In this document: piece after piece, positions 45,856 through 58,353 of the stretch
Position numbering within the stretch: the first letter of the stretch is position 1
Layout of the letters: every line of letters begins with the position of its first letter
Source of the DNA: Streptomyces sp. 378
GTDB taxonomy: Bacteria; Actinomycetota; Actinomycetes; Streptomycetales; Streptomycetaceae
Assembly (NCBI RefSeq): GCF_030124145.1
Contig: NZ_JASKMS010000002.1
Span: 186,001-250,000 of the forward strand
DNA length: 64,000 nucleotides
Direction of reading: 5' to 3'
Position numbers and translations under genes: made by a program
The notes under the pieces: model-generated
The model's input: only the letters and a program-made list of their open reading frames with translations
Database searches by the model: none
What the model was told of the DNA's origin: nothing

Positions 45856-48474
45856 TCAGTTCAGCACAGGTTGCGCCGCCGGGCACCCGGTGGGAGTCAC
45901 CCGGGAGGCGTCACGGATCAGCGCCTCGTGTGCGGCCTTCAGCTGGGCCGTGTCCGGTTTCAGCACCGCCCGGTCGTACGTGAGGAAGCCGTTCAGCTCA
46001 CCCTCCACGTCCGTGATCTGGGTGTACACGGCACCGTTGCCGCCCTTGCACACCAGCGCCCGGACCTCGTCCAGCTTCGTCAGGTAGTCCTCGGTGTACG
46101 TCGCCGGGTCGACGTCGACATAGGACTGCTGCACCGACCAGGCGTGGCCGGGGACCGCGAGGCCCAGGCCACCGTATTCGCCGCTGACCAGGGCGCGCTC
46201 GCCGTCGGGGTGGGGCGGCAGGGCCGGGCTCGGATAGCCGTGCTCGTCCATGAGGTCGCCGGTGCCGCCGTCGGCGCCGAGGTTCAGCCCGGACTGGCCG
46301 TTGACCAGCCGGGTCGGGTCCCAGGCCTTGGCCTGCTCGGCGACCCGGCCCACGTCGTACTGGCCCCAGCCCTCGTTGAAGGTCACCCACATGACGACCG
46401 ACGGGCTGCTGATGTGCTCGTCGATCATCTCCTTCATCTCACGCTCGTAGCGGGCACGGGAGCCGGCGCTCGGGTTCACCCCGGCCGTCATCGCGGGCAT
46501 GTCCTGCCACACCAGCAGCCCGAGCCTGTCGGCCCAGTAGAACCAGCGGTCCGGCTCGACCTTGATGTGCTTGCGCACCGAGTTGAAACCGAGCCGCTTG
46601 TGCGCCTTCAGGTCGTGGGCCAGGGCCTCGTCGGTGGGTGCGGTGTGCAGGCCGTCGGGCCAGAAGCCCTGGTCGAGCGTGGCCATCATGAAGACGGGTT
46701 CGCCGTTGAGGACCGTGCGCGGGACGCCGCCGATCTTCTCGACGGCGATGGAGCGCATCCCGAAGTAGCTGCCGACCCGGTCGGCGCCGGCCTTCACCTC
46801 CAGCCGGTACAGGAAGGGGTCGTCGGGCGACCAGAGGTGCGGGTCGTGGACGGCCAGGGTCAGGTCCCGGCCGGTGCGGCCGCTCGCCGCGGCCACCTTG
46901 CGCCGTCCGTCGTACGCCGTCGCCGTGATCGGCACGCCGTCCCGGATGCCCCGCGCCCGCACCGTCAGCTTCTCGCCTGCCACGTCGGGGGTGAGATCGA
47001 GCGAGTCCACGTGGTCGCGGGCCACCGGCTCCATCCAGACCGTCTGCCAGATGCCGGAGGACGGGGTGTACCAGATGCCGGAAGGGTCCAGGCGCTGCTT
47101 GCCCAGCGGCGGGTTCTCGCCGGAGGCCGCGTCGGTCGGGTCGTGGACACCGACGATCAGCTCCTGGGTGCGGCCGGGCTTCAGGGCGTCGGTGATGTCG
47201 GCGGCGAACTTGTCGTAGCCGCCCTCGTGGGTGGCGACCTTCGTGCCGTTGACGTACACCTCGGAGCGCCAGTCGACGGCGCCGAAGTTGAGCCGGAGCC
47301 GCTGCGCGGAGCCGATGCGCCAGTCGGCGGGGACCGTGAACGTGCGGCGGTACCACATGCGGTCCTCGTGCCGCTCGATGCCGGAGAGCTGGGACTCCAC
47401 CGGGTAGGGGACGAGGACGCGCTCCTTCAGTGTCCTGCCGACGGGCGGCTGCTCGCCCGGCTCGGCGGCGGCGAACTGCCAGCGGCCGTTGAGGTTGCGC
47501 CATGCCTTACGGGTGAGTTGCGGGCGCGGGTACTCGGGGTGGGCGTTGCCGGGTCCGACCTCGTCGGCCCAGCGGGTGCGCAACTGGTGCGTCGAGTGGT
47601 TGGGACCGCTGGTCCAGAAGGCCTTGACAACGTTGCCTTCGGTGTCGGCGAGGCCGCCCTGGCCGTCATAGCGGAGGTCGGCGGTACCGCGGGCCGTGCC
47701 TGTCCGGTTGCCGACGACCGGTTCGTCGAGGGCGACCAGGAGGGCGGTGGGATCGGCGGGGTCGAGCCGGGCCGCACCCAGGGGCCAGGCGGCGCCGCCG
47801 ATCACCGCGTCGAGGTGGTCGGTGAAGCCGGCCGGGGGTGCGGTCAGGGGCTGGGCGAAGTCGAGCTTCAGAGTGCGGCCGGTGGGCTGGACGGTGGCCG
47901 CGAGGGCTCCGTCGTAGTCGAAGCCGTCCGGGAGGCGGAACGCCGACTGCGGGACGGGTTCCTTGGCCGCGCCGGGCCGGGTCCAGCGCAGATGGAGGTT
48001 GGAGCCGCCGTAGTGCTCGAAGTACTCGACCTTGATGTCGTAGGCCCGGCCGGCGGTGAGGTCGACGGGTTCGGCGGTCTGCTCGCGGTCCCAGTCGTCG
48101 ACCCAATGATCGATGGCGAGCGTGCCGTCGATCCAGAGGCGGAAGCCGTTGTCGGCGGAGACGGAGAAGGTGTGGGGTCCGGTCTCCTTCGGGACGATCT
48201 TCCCGGTCCAGCGGACGCTCACGTCGTCCGACCGGCCGGTGGTGAAGTTCAGGCGCGGTTCCAGGTTGTCGAAGTCGAGGTCCTGGTCGAAGGTCGTCGC
48301 CTTGAGGGTGTGGAAGTCGAAGGCGCCGGGGGCGGAGTGGGTGTAGTACTCGCCCTTGAGGCCGTGGATCTCGGTGGGGTCGTCCGCGTGCGCGGGGACC
48401 GCGCTCAGACCCGTGAGGGCGAGGAACGCGGCGAGCGGTAACACGAGGCGGTTTCTGAGGCGTCGGGGACGCAC
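45856..48474 (-). CDS. Secreted GH2 glycoside hydrolase with PA14 domain
   Basis: The 872-residue protein has a signal peptide (LVLPLAAFLALTGLSAVPAHA) and a PA14 carbohydrate-binding module (about 38-170, GLKGEYYTHS, ADNGFRLWIDG). A GH2 jelly-roll and Ig-like domains follow (WYRRTFTVPADWRIG, LNFGAVDWRSEVYVNG), and then a TIM barrel with probable acid/base Glu701 in FNEGWGQ and nucleophile Glu766 in SGEYGG. It hydrolyses a beta-galactoside, beta-mannoside or similar glycan outside the cell; substrate is not clear. A LacI-type palindrome stands just upstream of the start. Confidence 0.9.
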   Translation of the reverse strand: MRPRRLRNRLVLPLAAFLALTGLSAVPAHADDPTEIHGLKGEYYTHSAPGAFDFHTLKATTFDQDLDFDNLEPRLNFTTGRSDDVSVRWTGKIVPKETGPHTFSVSADNGFRLWIDGTLAIDHWVDDWDREQTAEPVDLTAGRAYDIKVEYFEHYGGSNLHLRWTRPGAAKEPVPQSAFRLPDGFDYDGALAATVQPTGRTLKLDFAQPLTAPPAGFTDHLDAVIGGAAWPLGAARLDPADPTALLVALDEPVVGNRTGTARGTADLRYDGQGGLADTEGNVVKAFWTSGPNHSTHQLRTRWADEVGPGNAHPEYPRPQLTRKAWRNLNGRWQFAAAEPGEQPPVGRTLKERVLVPYPVESQLSGIERHEDRMWYRRTFTVPADWRIGSAQRLRLNFGAVDWRSEVYVNGTKVATHEGGYDKFAADITDALKPGRTQELIVGVHDPTDAASGENPPLGKQRLDPSGIWYTPSSGIWQTVWMEPVARDHVDSLDLTPDVAGEKLTVRARGIRDGVPITATAYDGRRKVAAASGRTGRDLTLAVHDPHLWSPDDPFLYRLEVKAGADRVGSYFGMRSIAVEKIGGVPRTVLNGEPVFMMATLDQGFWPDGLHTAPTDEALAHDLKAHKRLGFNSVRKHIKVEPDRWFYWADRLGLLVWQDMPAMTAGVNPSAGSRARYEREMKEMIDEHISSPSVVMWVTFNEGWGQYDVGRVAEQAKAWDPTRLVNGQSGLNLGADGGTGDLMDEHGYPSPALPPHPDGERALVSGEYGGLGLAVPGHAWSVQQSYVDVDPATYTEDYLTKLDEVRALVCKGGNGAVYTQITDVEGELNGFLTYDRAVLKPDTAQLKAAHEALIRDASRVTPTGCPAAQPVLN

Positions 48475-48484
48475 GGAACCTCCA

Positions 48485-48498
48485 TGCCAACGTTGTCA
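48485..48498. promoter_or_regulatory. LacI-family operator-like palindrome at the GH2 gene
   Basis: TGCCAACGTTGTCA is a near-perfect palindrome with core CAACGTTG, matching the central-CG pattern of LacI/GalR-family sites. It ends 11 bases upstream of the GH2 start, so a bound repressor would block transcription or initiation. No LacI gene is present in the window. Confidence 0.6.
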
Positions 48499-48575
48499 TG
48501 TGCAAGACAGAGGCATGACAGCATGGATCCCGCGCTTCGTCCAGTGCCAGGACAAAGTCCCCCGGCGACGTCTCG

Positions 48576-49796
48576 TCAGGTGACCAGCTGCCCCTTGCCC
48601 AGGGCGATGACCCCGCCCTTGGACACGGTGTACAGCTCCGTGTCCCGCTCCGGGTTGACGCCGATGGTCGCGCCCGGCGGCACCTCGACGTTCTTGTCGA
48701 GCACGGCACCGCGCACCACCGCGCCCCGCCCGATGTGCACGTTGTCGTGCAGCACCGAGCCCTGCACCACGGCGCCCGGGTCGACCACCACACCGGGCGA
48801 CAACACGGACCGGCTGACCTGCCCGCGCACCAGGCAGCCCGCGCTGATGATGGACTCGCTGGCGATGCCGCCCGCGTTGAAGCGGGCCGGAGAGAGCTGG
48901 TACGAGTGCGTGTAGATCGGCCAGCTGCGGTTGTACAGGTTGAACGCGGGGCGCTCGGCGATGAGGTCCATGTGGGCGTCGTAGTAGGCGTCCAGCGTCC
49001 CGACGTCCCGCCAGTAGCCCTGGTCGCGGGTGGTCTCGCCGGGCACATGGTTGGCGCTGAAGTCGTACAGCGCGGCCTCACCCCGCTCGGTGAGCTGGGG
49101 CAGGATCGAGCCGCCCATGTCGTGCACGGAGGACTCGTCCTCCGCGTCCCGCTTGAGCGCCTCGATGAGGGCCTTGGTGGTGAAGATGTAGTTGCCCATG
49201 GAGGCGAACACGCAGTCGGGATCGTCCGCCAGACCGGGCGGGTCCGACGGCTTCTCCAGGAAGCGCTCCACCGTCTGCCCGTCCGAGCCCGGCGTGATCA
49301 CCCCGAAGGACGAGGACTCGGTGCGCGGCACCCGGATCCCCGCGACCGTCACCCCGGCACCGCTCTCCATGTGCTGGGCGAGCATCTGGCGCGGGTCCAT
49401 GCGGTAGACGTGGTCGGCGCCGAAGACGGCGACGTACTCGGGGCGCTCGTCGTAGATCAGGTTCAGCGACTGCAGGATCGCGTCCGCGCTGCCCAGGTAC
49501 CAGCGCGGGCCGAGGCGCTGCTGGGCGGGCACGGGCGTGACGTAGTTGCCCAGCAGGTTGGACATCCGCCAGGTCATCGTGATGTGCCGGTCCAGCGAGT
49601 GCGACTTGTACTGCGTCAGCACGCAGATGCGCAGGACATCGGCGTTGACGAGGTTGGACAGGACGAAGTCGACCAGGCGGTACGTGCCACCGAACGTCAC
49701 CGCCGGTTTGGCACGGTCCGCGGTCAGGGGCATCAGTCGTTTGCCCTCACCGCCCGCCAGCACGATCCCCAGGACCGAAGGACCACCACCTCGCAT
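48576..49796 (-). CDS. glgC: Glucose-1-phosphate adenylyltransferase
   Basis: The 406-residue protein has the nucleotidyltransferase start [20 protein letters not shown] (GGxGxRL-x2-LT), [46 protein letters not shown] and a C-terminal left-handed beta-helix ([20 protein letters not shown]). It makes ADP-glucose from ATP and glucose-1-phosphate for glycogen-type polymers. ATG 49796 with AGGGGAG upstream is preferred to an in-frame GTG five codons earlier. It is downstream of the glgA-type gene on the same strand. Confidence 0.95.
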   Translation of the reverse strand: MRGGGPSVLGIVLAGGEGKRLMPLTADRAKPAVTFGGTYRLVDFVLSNLVNADVLRICVLTQYKSHSLDRHITMTWRMSNLLGNYVTPVPAQQRLGPRWYLGSADAILQSLNLIYDERPEYVAVFGADHVYRMDPRQMLAQHMESGAGVTVAGIRVPRTESSSFGVITPGSDGQTVERFLEKPSDPPGLADDPDCVFASMGNYIFTTKALIEALKRDAEDESSVHDMGGSILPQLTERGEAALYDFSANHVPGETTRDQGYWRDVGTLDAYYDAHMDLIAERPAFNLYNRSWPIYTHSYQLSPARFNAGGIASESIISAGCLVRGQVSRSVLSPGVVVDPGAVVQGSVLHDNVHIGRGAVVRGAVLDKNVEVPPGATIGVNPERDTELYTVSKGGVIALGKGQLVT

Positions 49797-49847
49797 GGCC
49801 GCTCCCCTCACGCCGATTTCCCGATGCCTGCCCCTGAGCAGTACCCA

Positions 49848-50999
49848 CTAAGCCTGTTTGACGATCTTCTCGTAGAGCCTGACCGTGCGGCGGGCCACCG
49901 CGTCCCAGCCGAACTCGGCGACCGCGCGCTCCCGCCCGGCCTCGCCCATCCGCCGGGCGGCCTCCGGATCACCGAGGACGGCGTCCATGGCGCGGGCGAG
50001 GCCCGCCTCGAAACCGTCGTCGGGTGCCACGAGCAGGCCGGTGGCGCCGTCGTCCACGACCTCGGGGATACCCCCGACCGCCGAGGCCACCACGGGTGTG
50101 CCGCAGGCCATCGCCTCCAGGTTCACGATGCCGAGCGGCTCGTACACCGACGGGCAGACGAACAGGGCCGCATGGGTGAGGAGCTGGATCACCTCCGGGC
50201 GCGGCAGCATCTTCGGGATCCAGAACACGCCGTCGCGGACCTCGCTCAGCTGCCCGAACAGTTCGCGGAACTCCTGGTCGATCTCCGGTGTGTCCGGTGC
50301 CCCCGCGCACAGCACGACCTGCGCGGCCGGGTCGATGTCCCGCACCGCGCGCAGCAGATGGGGCACGCCCTTCTGGCGGGTGATCCGGCCGACGAAGAGC
50401 ACGTACGGGCGGGAACGGTCCAGGCCGATGCGGTCCAGGGCGTCCGTGCCGTGGTCGGGCCGGTACAGGCCGGTGTCGATGCCGTTGTGCACGATGTGGA
50501 CCCGCTCCGGGTCCAGCGCCGGGTAGCACCCCAGGATGTCCTCGCGCATGGCGGCGGACACGGCGATCACCGCGTCGGCGGCCTCGACCGCGGTGCGCTC
50601 CGCCCAGCCGGACAGCTCGTAGCCGCCGCCGAGCTGCTCGGCCTTCCAGGGGCGCAGGGGTTCCAGGGAGTGCGCCGTCATCACGTGCGGGATGCCGTAC
50701 AGCATCTTGGCGAGGTGGCCGCCGAGGTTGGCGTACCAGGTGTGGGAGTGGACCAGTTCGCGGCCTTCCAGGGCGGCGGCCATGGCGAGGTCGACGGAGA
50801 AGGTGCGCAGCGCGTCGTTGGCGCCGTCGAGCGCGGACCAGGGCCGGTGCCGCCGCACACCGTCGGTACGGCCCTCGCCCCAGCAGTGCACGTCCAGGTC
50901 GACGAGCGGTCTGAGCTCGCGGGCGAGGAATTCCACATGGACGCCCGCACCGCCGTACACATCCGGCGGGTACTCCCGGGTCAGCAGTCCGACGCGCAC
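49848..50999 (-). CDS. glgA: ADP-glucose-dependent glycosyltransferase (glycogen synthase/GlgM type, GT4)
   Basis: The 383-residue GT4 enzyme starts MRVGLLTREYPPDVYGGAGV. It has HSHTWYANLGGHLAKMLYGI, VHNGIDTGLYRPD, the nucleotide-sugar loop FVGRITRQKGVPHLL and the E-x7-E segment VYEPLGIVNLEAMACGTP. This is the actinobacterial family annotated as glycogen synthase; mycobacterial members make maltose-1-phosphate (GlgM) for the GlgE route. The GTG at 50999 has AGGGAG at ideal spacing, while a TTG two codons earlier does not. It lies 51 bases upstream of glgC. Confidence 0.9.
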   Translation of the reverse strand: MRVGLLTREYPPDVYGGAGVHVEFLARELRPLVDLDVHCWGEGRTDGVRRHRPWSALDGANDALRTFSVDLAMAAALEGRELVHSHTWYANLGGHLAKMLYGIPHVMTAHSLEPLRPWKAEQLGGGYELSGWAERTAVEAADAVIAVSAAMREDILGCYPALDPERVHIVHNGIDTGLYRPDHGTDALDRIGLDRSRPYVLFVGRITRQKGVPHLLRAVRDIDPAAQVVLCAGAPDTPEIDQEFRELFGQLSEVRDGVFWIPKMLPRPEVIQLLTHAALFVCPSVYEPLGIVNLEAMACGTPVVASAVGGIPEVVDDGATGLLVAPDDGFEAGLARAMDAVLGDPEAARRMGEAGRERAVAEFGWDAVARRTVRLYEKIVKQA

Positions 51000-51038
51000 C
51001 CGCAACTCCCTGCTCTCAACGGCCGTTCCCTTTCATGG

Positions 51039-51776
51039 TCACCCAGAAGGGGCGCGTGGGGAAGAGCGAGGCGGCCGTGTGAAGCAACAGTCACCGCAGA
51101 CGCCCCCGCCGGGCACCCGGTAGTACAGGCAGCAACTGCGGCGGCGGAAGGCGGATCCGGTGAGGGTTCCGGCGCCGGCGAGCAGGGGGTGCGCGAGGAG
51201 TTCCTCGGTCAGGGAGCGGGCGCGGACGGCGACGTCCGTGCGGTCGTGCCGCCGTGCCCAGCGGTCCAGTTCCCGGGCGGCGCCGGCCAGCGCGGAGGCG
51301 GCGTTGCCCCGCAGCAGACCGGGCGCGAGACGGTGGTGGGCGCGCAGGGCCGCCGCCAGCGGTACGAGGTGGCCGTGCAGGACGACGTCCGCGACGGTCG
51401 GCGCGTCACCGGGCAGGGGCCGTACGCCGGAGAGCCACAGGTCGTCGGGGGCACTGCCGTCGGCGTCCCAGTGCAGCAGCCGGGCGTCGAGGTCCGGGAC
51501 ACCGCCGTAGAGCGCGGCGCAGCCGAGCGCGACCGACCAGAGCCGCGCCGCGAGCCCCTGGTGGGTCACCGACGCGGCCACCCGCGACTCGGGAACGCGC
51601 AGAGAGGTCGCGACCTTCCGCACCCGAAAAATCAGGGGATTTGCCGATACATCCGGTGACACCGTGGCATAGGCCTGTGCGAGAGTGGGAAGAGACCCGG
51701 CCGGTGCTCCCTCCGTGCGCAGCACGAAGAAGCCGGCGAGCGGGCGGAGCGCGGCGAGGTCGGGGTCGAGGTCCAC
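51039..51776 (-). CDS. FhuF-like (2Fe-2S) protein, possible ferric reductase
   Basis: The roughly 245-residue protein ends with the FhuF-type cluster motif CCLYYRVPGGGVCGDCCF (C-C-x10-C-x2-C). The rest is helical with LAPGLLRGNAASALAGAARE typical of the family. It may release iron from siderophores by reduction. The start is uncertain: GTG 51776 gives MDLDPDLAALRPLAGFFVLR. TTG at 51794 and ATG at 51944 (after a GAAAGGTGGG-like site) are in the same frame. Confidence 0.75.
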   Translation of the reverse strand: MDLDPDLAALRPLAGFFVLRTEGAPAGSLPTLAQAYATVSPDVSANPLIFRVRKVATSLRVPESRVAASVTHQGLAARLWSVALGCAALYGGVPDLDARLLHWDADGSAPDDLWLSGVRPLPGDAPTVADVVLHGHLVPLAAALRAHHRLAPGLLRGNAASALAGAARELDRWARRHDRTDVAVRARSLTEELLAHPLLAGAGTLTGSAFRRRSCCLYYRVPGGGVCGDCCFTRPPRSSPRAPSG

Positions 51777-52004
51777 GAAGAGCAGTAGTACCAAGGCCCC
51801 TAAGGGACGCGCCCCGGTGGCCCCCGACCGGGGGCGCCCACCCTGGGGATGACGGGGCTCCCTTCGTACTCCATCGGCAGTAGGACCCAATGAGTGCTCA
51901 GGGACGACGACGGGAAGACCTGGACACGGCAGGGTGTTGGTCATGAAAGCCCACCTTTCGCCCCGCCGGGCCGAGCGCCCTCGCCTGACGCAGAGGAGCA
52001 GCCG

Positions 52005-55221
<3,217 letters not shown>

Positions 55222-56661
55222 ATGAGCAGTACAGCGCAGATCGGCGTCACGGGTCTCGCGGTCATGGGCCGCAACCTCGCCCGCAACTTCGCCCGCAACG
55301 GCTACACGGTGGCGGTGCACAACCGGACGCCCTCGCGTATGCACGCCCTGGTGGAGGAGTTCGGCGGTGAGGGGGAGTTCATCGCGTGTGAGAGCGCGAA
55401 GGACTTCGTGGCGGCGCTGGAACGGCCCCGCCGGCTGGTCGTGATGGTGAAGGCCGGTGAGCCGACGGACGCGGTGATCCAGGAGTTCGCGCCGCTGCTG
55501 GAGCCCGGCGACATGATCATCGACGGTGGCAACGCGCACTTCGCGGACACCCGGCGCCGGGAGCGCGACCTGCGCGAGCAGGGCATCCACTTCGTCGGCA
55601 TGGGTGTCTCCGGCGGTGAGGAGGGCGCGCTGAACGGGCCGAGCATCATGCCGGGCGGCCCGAAGGAGTCCTACGACTCGCTGGGCCCGATGCTGGAGAA
55701 GATCTCGGCGAAGGCGGCCGACGGCTCACCGTGCGTCTCCCATGTCGGTCCCGACGGTGCCGGGCACTTCGTGAAGATGGTGCACAACGGCATCGAGTAC
55801 GCGGACATGCAGCTGATCGGCGAGGCGTACCAGCTGCTGCGGGACGTCGCCAGGTACTCCCCCGCCGAGATCGCGGGGATCTTCCGGACCTGGAACCAGG
55901 GCCGTCTCGACTCGTACCTGATCGAGATCACGGCCGAGGTGCTGTCGCACGTGGACGCGGAGACGGGCAAGCCGTTCGTGGACGTGGTGGTCGACCAGGC
56001 CGAGCAGAAGGGCACCGGCCGCTGGACCGTGCAGATCGCGCTGGACCTGGGCGTTCCGGTGTCCGGCATCGCCGAGGCGGTCTTCGCGCGCTCGCTGTCG
56101 GGCCACGCGGAGCTGCGGGAGGCCTCGCGAGGGCTGGCCGGCCCGAAGGCGCAGCCGCTGAGCGAGGCGGAGGCCCGGGCGTTCGCCGACCGGGTGGAGC
56201 AGGCGCTGTACGCGTCGAAGATCGTGTCGTACACGCAGGGCTTCCACGAGATCGACGCGGCCCGTGGTGAGTACGGCTGGGACATCGACCTCGGCGCGGT
56301 GTCCGCGCTGTGGCGGGGCGGCTGCATCATCCGTGCGGCGTTCCTGGACCGGATCCGCGCCGCGTACGACGCCCGGCCCGACCTGCCGAGCCTGCTGTCG
56401 GACGCGACGTTCGCGCGGGAGATCGCGGACGCCCAGGACGACTGGCGCGAGGTGCTGGTCGCCGCGACCCGCCAGGGTGTGCCGACGCCCGGCTTCGCCG
56501 CGGCGCTCGCCTACTACGACGCCCTGCGCGCCGAACGGCTTCCGGCCGCGTTGACGCAGGGGCAGCGGGACTACTTCGGTGCGCACACGTACCGCAGGGT
56601 GGACCGTGACGGTTCGTTCCACACGCTGTGGGGCGGGGACCGGTCGGAGACCTCCGCGTAG
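55222..56661 (+). CDS. gnd: 6-phosphogluconate dehydrogenase (decarboxylating)
   Basis: The 479-residue protein has the NADP-binding IGVTGLAVMGRNLARNFARN with HNRTPSR, and the substrate-site VGMGVSGGEEGALNGPSIMP, HFVKMVHNGIEYADMQLIGE (catalytic Lys and His/Asn), and GTGRWTVQIALDLGVP. The full length and both domains fit the long dimeric type. It converts 6-phosphogluconate to ribulose-5-phosphate in the pentose phosphate pathway, making NADPH. The ATG is preceded by TTTAGGAG. From memory, S. coelicolor has two gnd genes; this may be the second. A strong hairpin follows. Confidence 0.95.
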   Translation: MSSTAQIGVTGLAVMGRNLARNFARNGYTVAVHNRTPSRMHALVEEFGGEGEFIACESAKDFVAALERPRRLVVMVKAGEPTDAVIQEFAPLLEPGDMIIDGGNAHFADTRRRERDLREQGIHFVGMGVSGGEEGALNGPSIMPGGPKESYDSLGPMLEKISAKAADGSPCVSHVGPDGAGHFVKMVHNGIEYADMQLIGEAYQLLRDVARYSPAEIAGIFRTWNQGRLDSYLIEITAEVLSHVDAETGKPFVDVVVDQAEQKGTGRWTVQIALDLGVPVSGIAEAVFARSLSGHAELREASRGLAGPKAQPLSEAEARAFADRVEQALYASKIVSYTQGFHEIDAARGEYGWDIDLGAVSALWRGGCIIRAAFLDRIRAAYDARPDLPSLLSDATFAREIADAQDDWREVLVAATRQGVPTPGFAAALAYYDALRAERLPAALTQGQRDYFGAHTYRRVDRDGSFHTLWGGDRSETSA

Positions 56662-56685
56662 GTGCTACCCGCTGAGGCGGTGCGC

Positions 56686-56722
56686 GGGGCGGGGGACGGC
56701 AGGATGTGCCGTCCCCCGCCCC
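56686..56722. terminator. Bidirectional hairpin terminator
   Basis: A perfect 15-base-pair stem (56686-56700 with 56708-56722) has a 7-base loop. It serves gnd on the plus strand and the proline-rich gene on the minus strand. Confidence 0.88.
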
Positions 56723-56738
56723 GTTCGCGTGCCGGGGG

Positions 56739-57008
56739 TCAGGACAGTGGAGGCCCGGGCTCGGGGTTCGGCACGGGTTCCGGCCCCGGGGGAATCGGGG
56801 ACGGGTCGGGGCCCGGCACGGGGTCGGGGCCCGGGGGTGCCGGCGGGGTCGGGCCCGGCGGCGGGGTGGGCGCGGGCGGTGGCGGAGTCGGCTCCGGGCC
56901 CGGCGGGGGCTGCGGGTTCGGGACCGGGTCGGGGAGCGGCTCCGGGCGCTGGGGATCCGGGCCCGGCGTCGGGGCCGGCGGCACGGGGTCGGGAATCGGG
57001 TTCGTCAT
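56739..57008 (-). CDS. Small proline-rich protein
   Basis: The 89-residue protein begins MTNPIPDPVPPAPTPGPDPQ and is made almost wholly of Pro, Asp, Glu and small residues in PxP/PDP-style repeats. It has no signal peptide or membrane helix and would be extended and acidic. A good GGAGG ribosome site sits seven bases upstream of the ATG, and a terminator follows, which argues that it is real. The function is unknown. Confidence 0.6.
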   Translation of the reverse strand: MTNPIPDPVPPAPTPGPDPQRPEPLPDPVPNPQPPPGPEPTPPPPAPTPPPGPTPPAPPGPDPVPGPDPSPIPPGPEPVPNPEPGPPLS

Positions 57009-57148
57009 CAGGTCCTCCAGCCAGTGGGACGACTCCGGCTCTGGACTACTCCCCCGCCTACCCGGCCCGCCCCTGCGCAGTCACTCCCCCGCAGGACGGG
57101 GACGGGACCAGGTGGGGGTAACGCGGGCCGGGCTGACGGGAACGGCCG

Positions 57149-57523
57149 TCAGAAACGGCCGGGGTGGGCCCTCAGCCAGTCCTTCGCCACCGCGAGGAGG
57201 GCCTGATCGGCCGGCTTCGCCTCGTCCGGATGGCGTTCGGCCCACTTGGTGACGTAGGGGCACAGGGATGCGACCGTACGGTCCTCGCGGCGGGCCAGCG
57301 TGTAGAGCTCACGGGCGAGTGAACCCGCGATGCCCTGGCCCTCGTGGGCCGGCTCGACGATCGTGTGGACGGGCACCAGCGCGCGCTCGGGGCTGTCGAG
57401 CACGAAGTACTCGATGCGGCCGACGACTTCGCCGCCGGACACGGCCTCCAGCCGGCCCGCCGCCCGGTCGTCACGGATCTCCGGGTCGCTGGTCCCGGGG
57501 TCGCCGGTCTCCGGGTCGCTCAT
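57149..57523 (-). CDS. GNAT-like N-acetyltransferase (YjdJ/COG2388 type)
   Basis: The 124-residue protein has GEVVGRIEYFVLDSPERALV, HTIVEPAHEGQGIAGSLARE with the acetyl-CoA loop, and the late VASLCPYVTKWAERHPD. This is the short COG2388 family found across bacteria, of unknown substrate. The ATG at 57523 follows GAGGAG at seven bases; a GTG two codons upstream is less well placed. It is separated from panD by 25 bases on the same strand. Confidence 0.85.
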   Translation of the reverse strand: MSDPETGDPGTSDPEIRDDRAAGRLEAVSGGEVVGRIEYFVLDSPERALVPVHTIVEPAHEGQGIAGSLARELYTLARREDRTVASLCPYVTKWAERHPDEAKPADQALLAVAKDWLRAHPGRF

Positions 57524-57548
57524 GAACACGCTCCTCGTCCTGCTTCGG

Positions 57549-57968
57549 TCAGGCCCCGGCGGCCTGCGGACTGCGCTGCTGGTCGGAGCCGGGCACCGGC
57601 TCCGACGGGTCGGCGCCCAGAGCCACGATCCGGTTGTCGCGGTCCACGTGCACGACCCGGGGAGTGAGTGCCCGTGCCTCGGCGTCCGTCACCTGCGCGT
57701 AGCTGATGATGATCACCAGATCGCCGGGGTGGACGAGATGGGCCGCTGCCCCGTTGATCCCGATCACGCCGGATCCGCGCTCGCCCTCGATGACGTACGT
57801 CTCCAGCCGGGCGCCGTTGGTGATGTCCACGATGTGCACGAGCTCGCCGGGCAGCAGATCGGCGGCGTCGAGCAGGTCGGCGTCGATGGTCACCGATCCC
57901 ACGTAGTGCAGGTCGGCCTGGGTGACGGTGGCTCGGTGGATCTTGGACTTGATCAAAGTTCGCAGCAC
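57549..57968 (-). CDS. panD: Aspartate 1-decarboxylase proenzyme
   Basis: The 139-residue protein has the PanD fold start [20 protein letters not shown] with the self-cleavage site YVGS at Gly24-Ser25, which gives the pyruvoyl group. Arg/Tyr residues in [40 protein letters not shown] form the active site. It makes beta-alanine for pantothenate and CoA. The start is GTG with TAGGAG upstream. The last 20 residues are a species-typical tail. Neighbouring pan genes are not in this window. Confidence 0.95.
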   Translation of the reverse strand: MLRTLIKSKIHRATVTQADLHYVGSVTIDADLLDAADLLPGELVHIVDITNGARLETYVIEGERGSGVIGINGAAAHLVHPGDLVIIISYAQVTDAEARALTPRVVHVDRDNRIVALGADPSEPVPGSDQQRSPQAAGA

Positions 57969-58353
57969 TTTGGACTCCTAGAAGACGGCTCCCCGCCAGC
58001 TTTCTGCAGGTCAGGGGCGTCCCTCACTGTACATCGGCATGCCTTCGACTCGAAGACCTCCAGGAAAATCGTGCGTTGCTGTGACCAGGCTTCCCGCCTG
58101 CGCATTTCTGCGCCAGCCAGGCTGCCGCGAAGCCACCGACCAGGCGCACGCGCGAGGAACCGTACGGGACTGATGCTGAGTGGATGCTGACTTACCTGAC
58201 GTCTCATCAGGCATGTTGAGAGTCGGCGGCATTTGGCCTGCTAAGCGGTAACTGAGCACCGACGCCCTCGGCCTGGTCCCGACTTGCGCCAGGTCCTCCC
58301 GCTCGGCTGCCTCGAGTTCGTAACGGGCGAGGGCTGTGCCCCCGGGAGGAAAG
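57969..58353. other. Junction region between core genes and the right-end accessory block
   Basis: This 385-base stretch has lower GC than its left flank. A minus-strand frame after the ATPase gene's stop reads LARYELEAAEREDLAQVGTR and then PRASVLSYRLAGQMPPTL, which looks protein-like but has no start or partner; it may be a decayed gene end. No tRNA, integrase or att-like repeat was recognised. Confidence 0.4.

Noticed and set aside
56739..57008. Glycine-rich plus-strand reading opposite the proline-rich gene
   Set aside because: It is the direct complement of the proline codons and lacks a ribosome site; the minus strand has GGAGG and a terminator.
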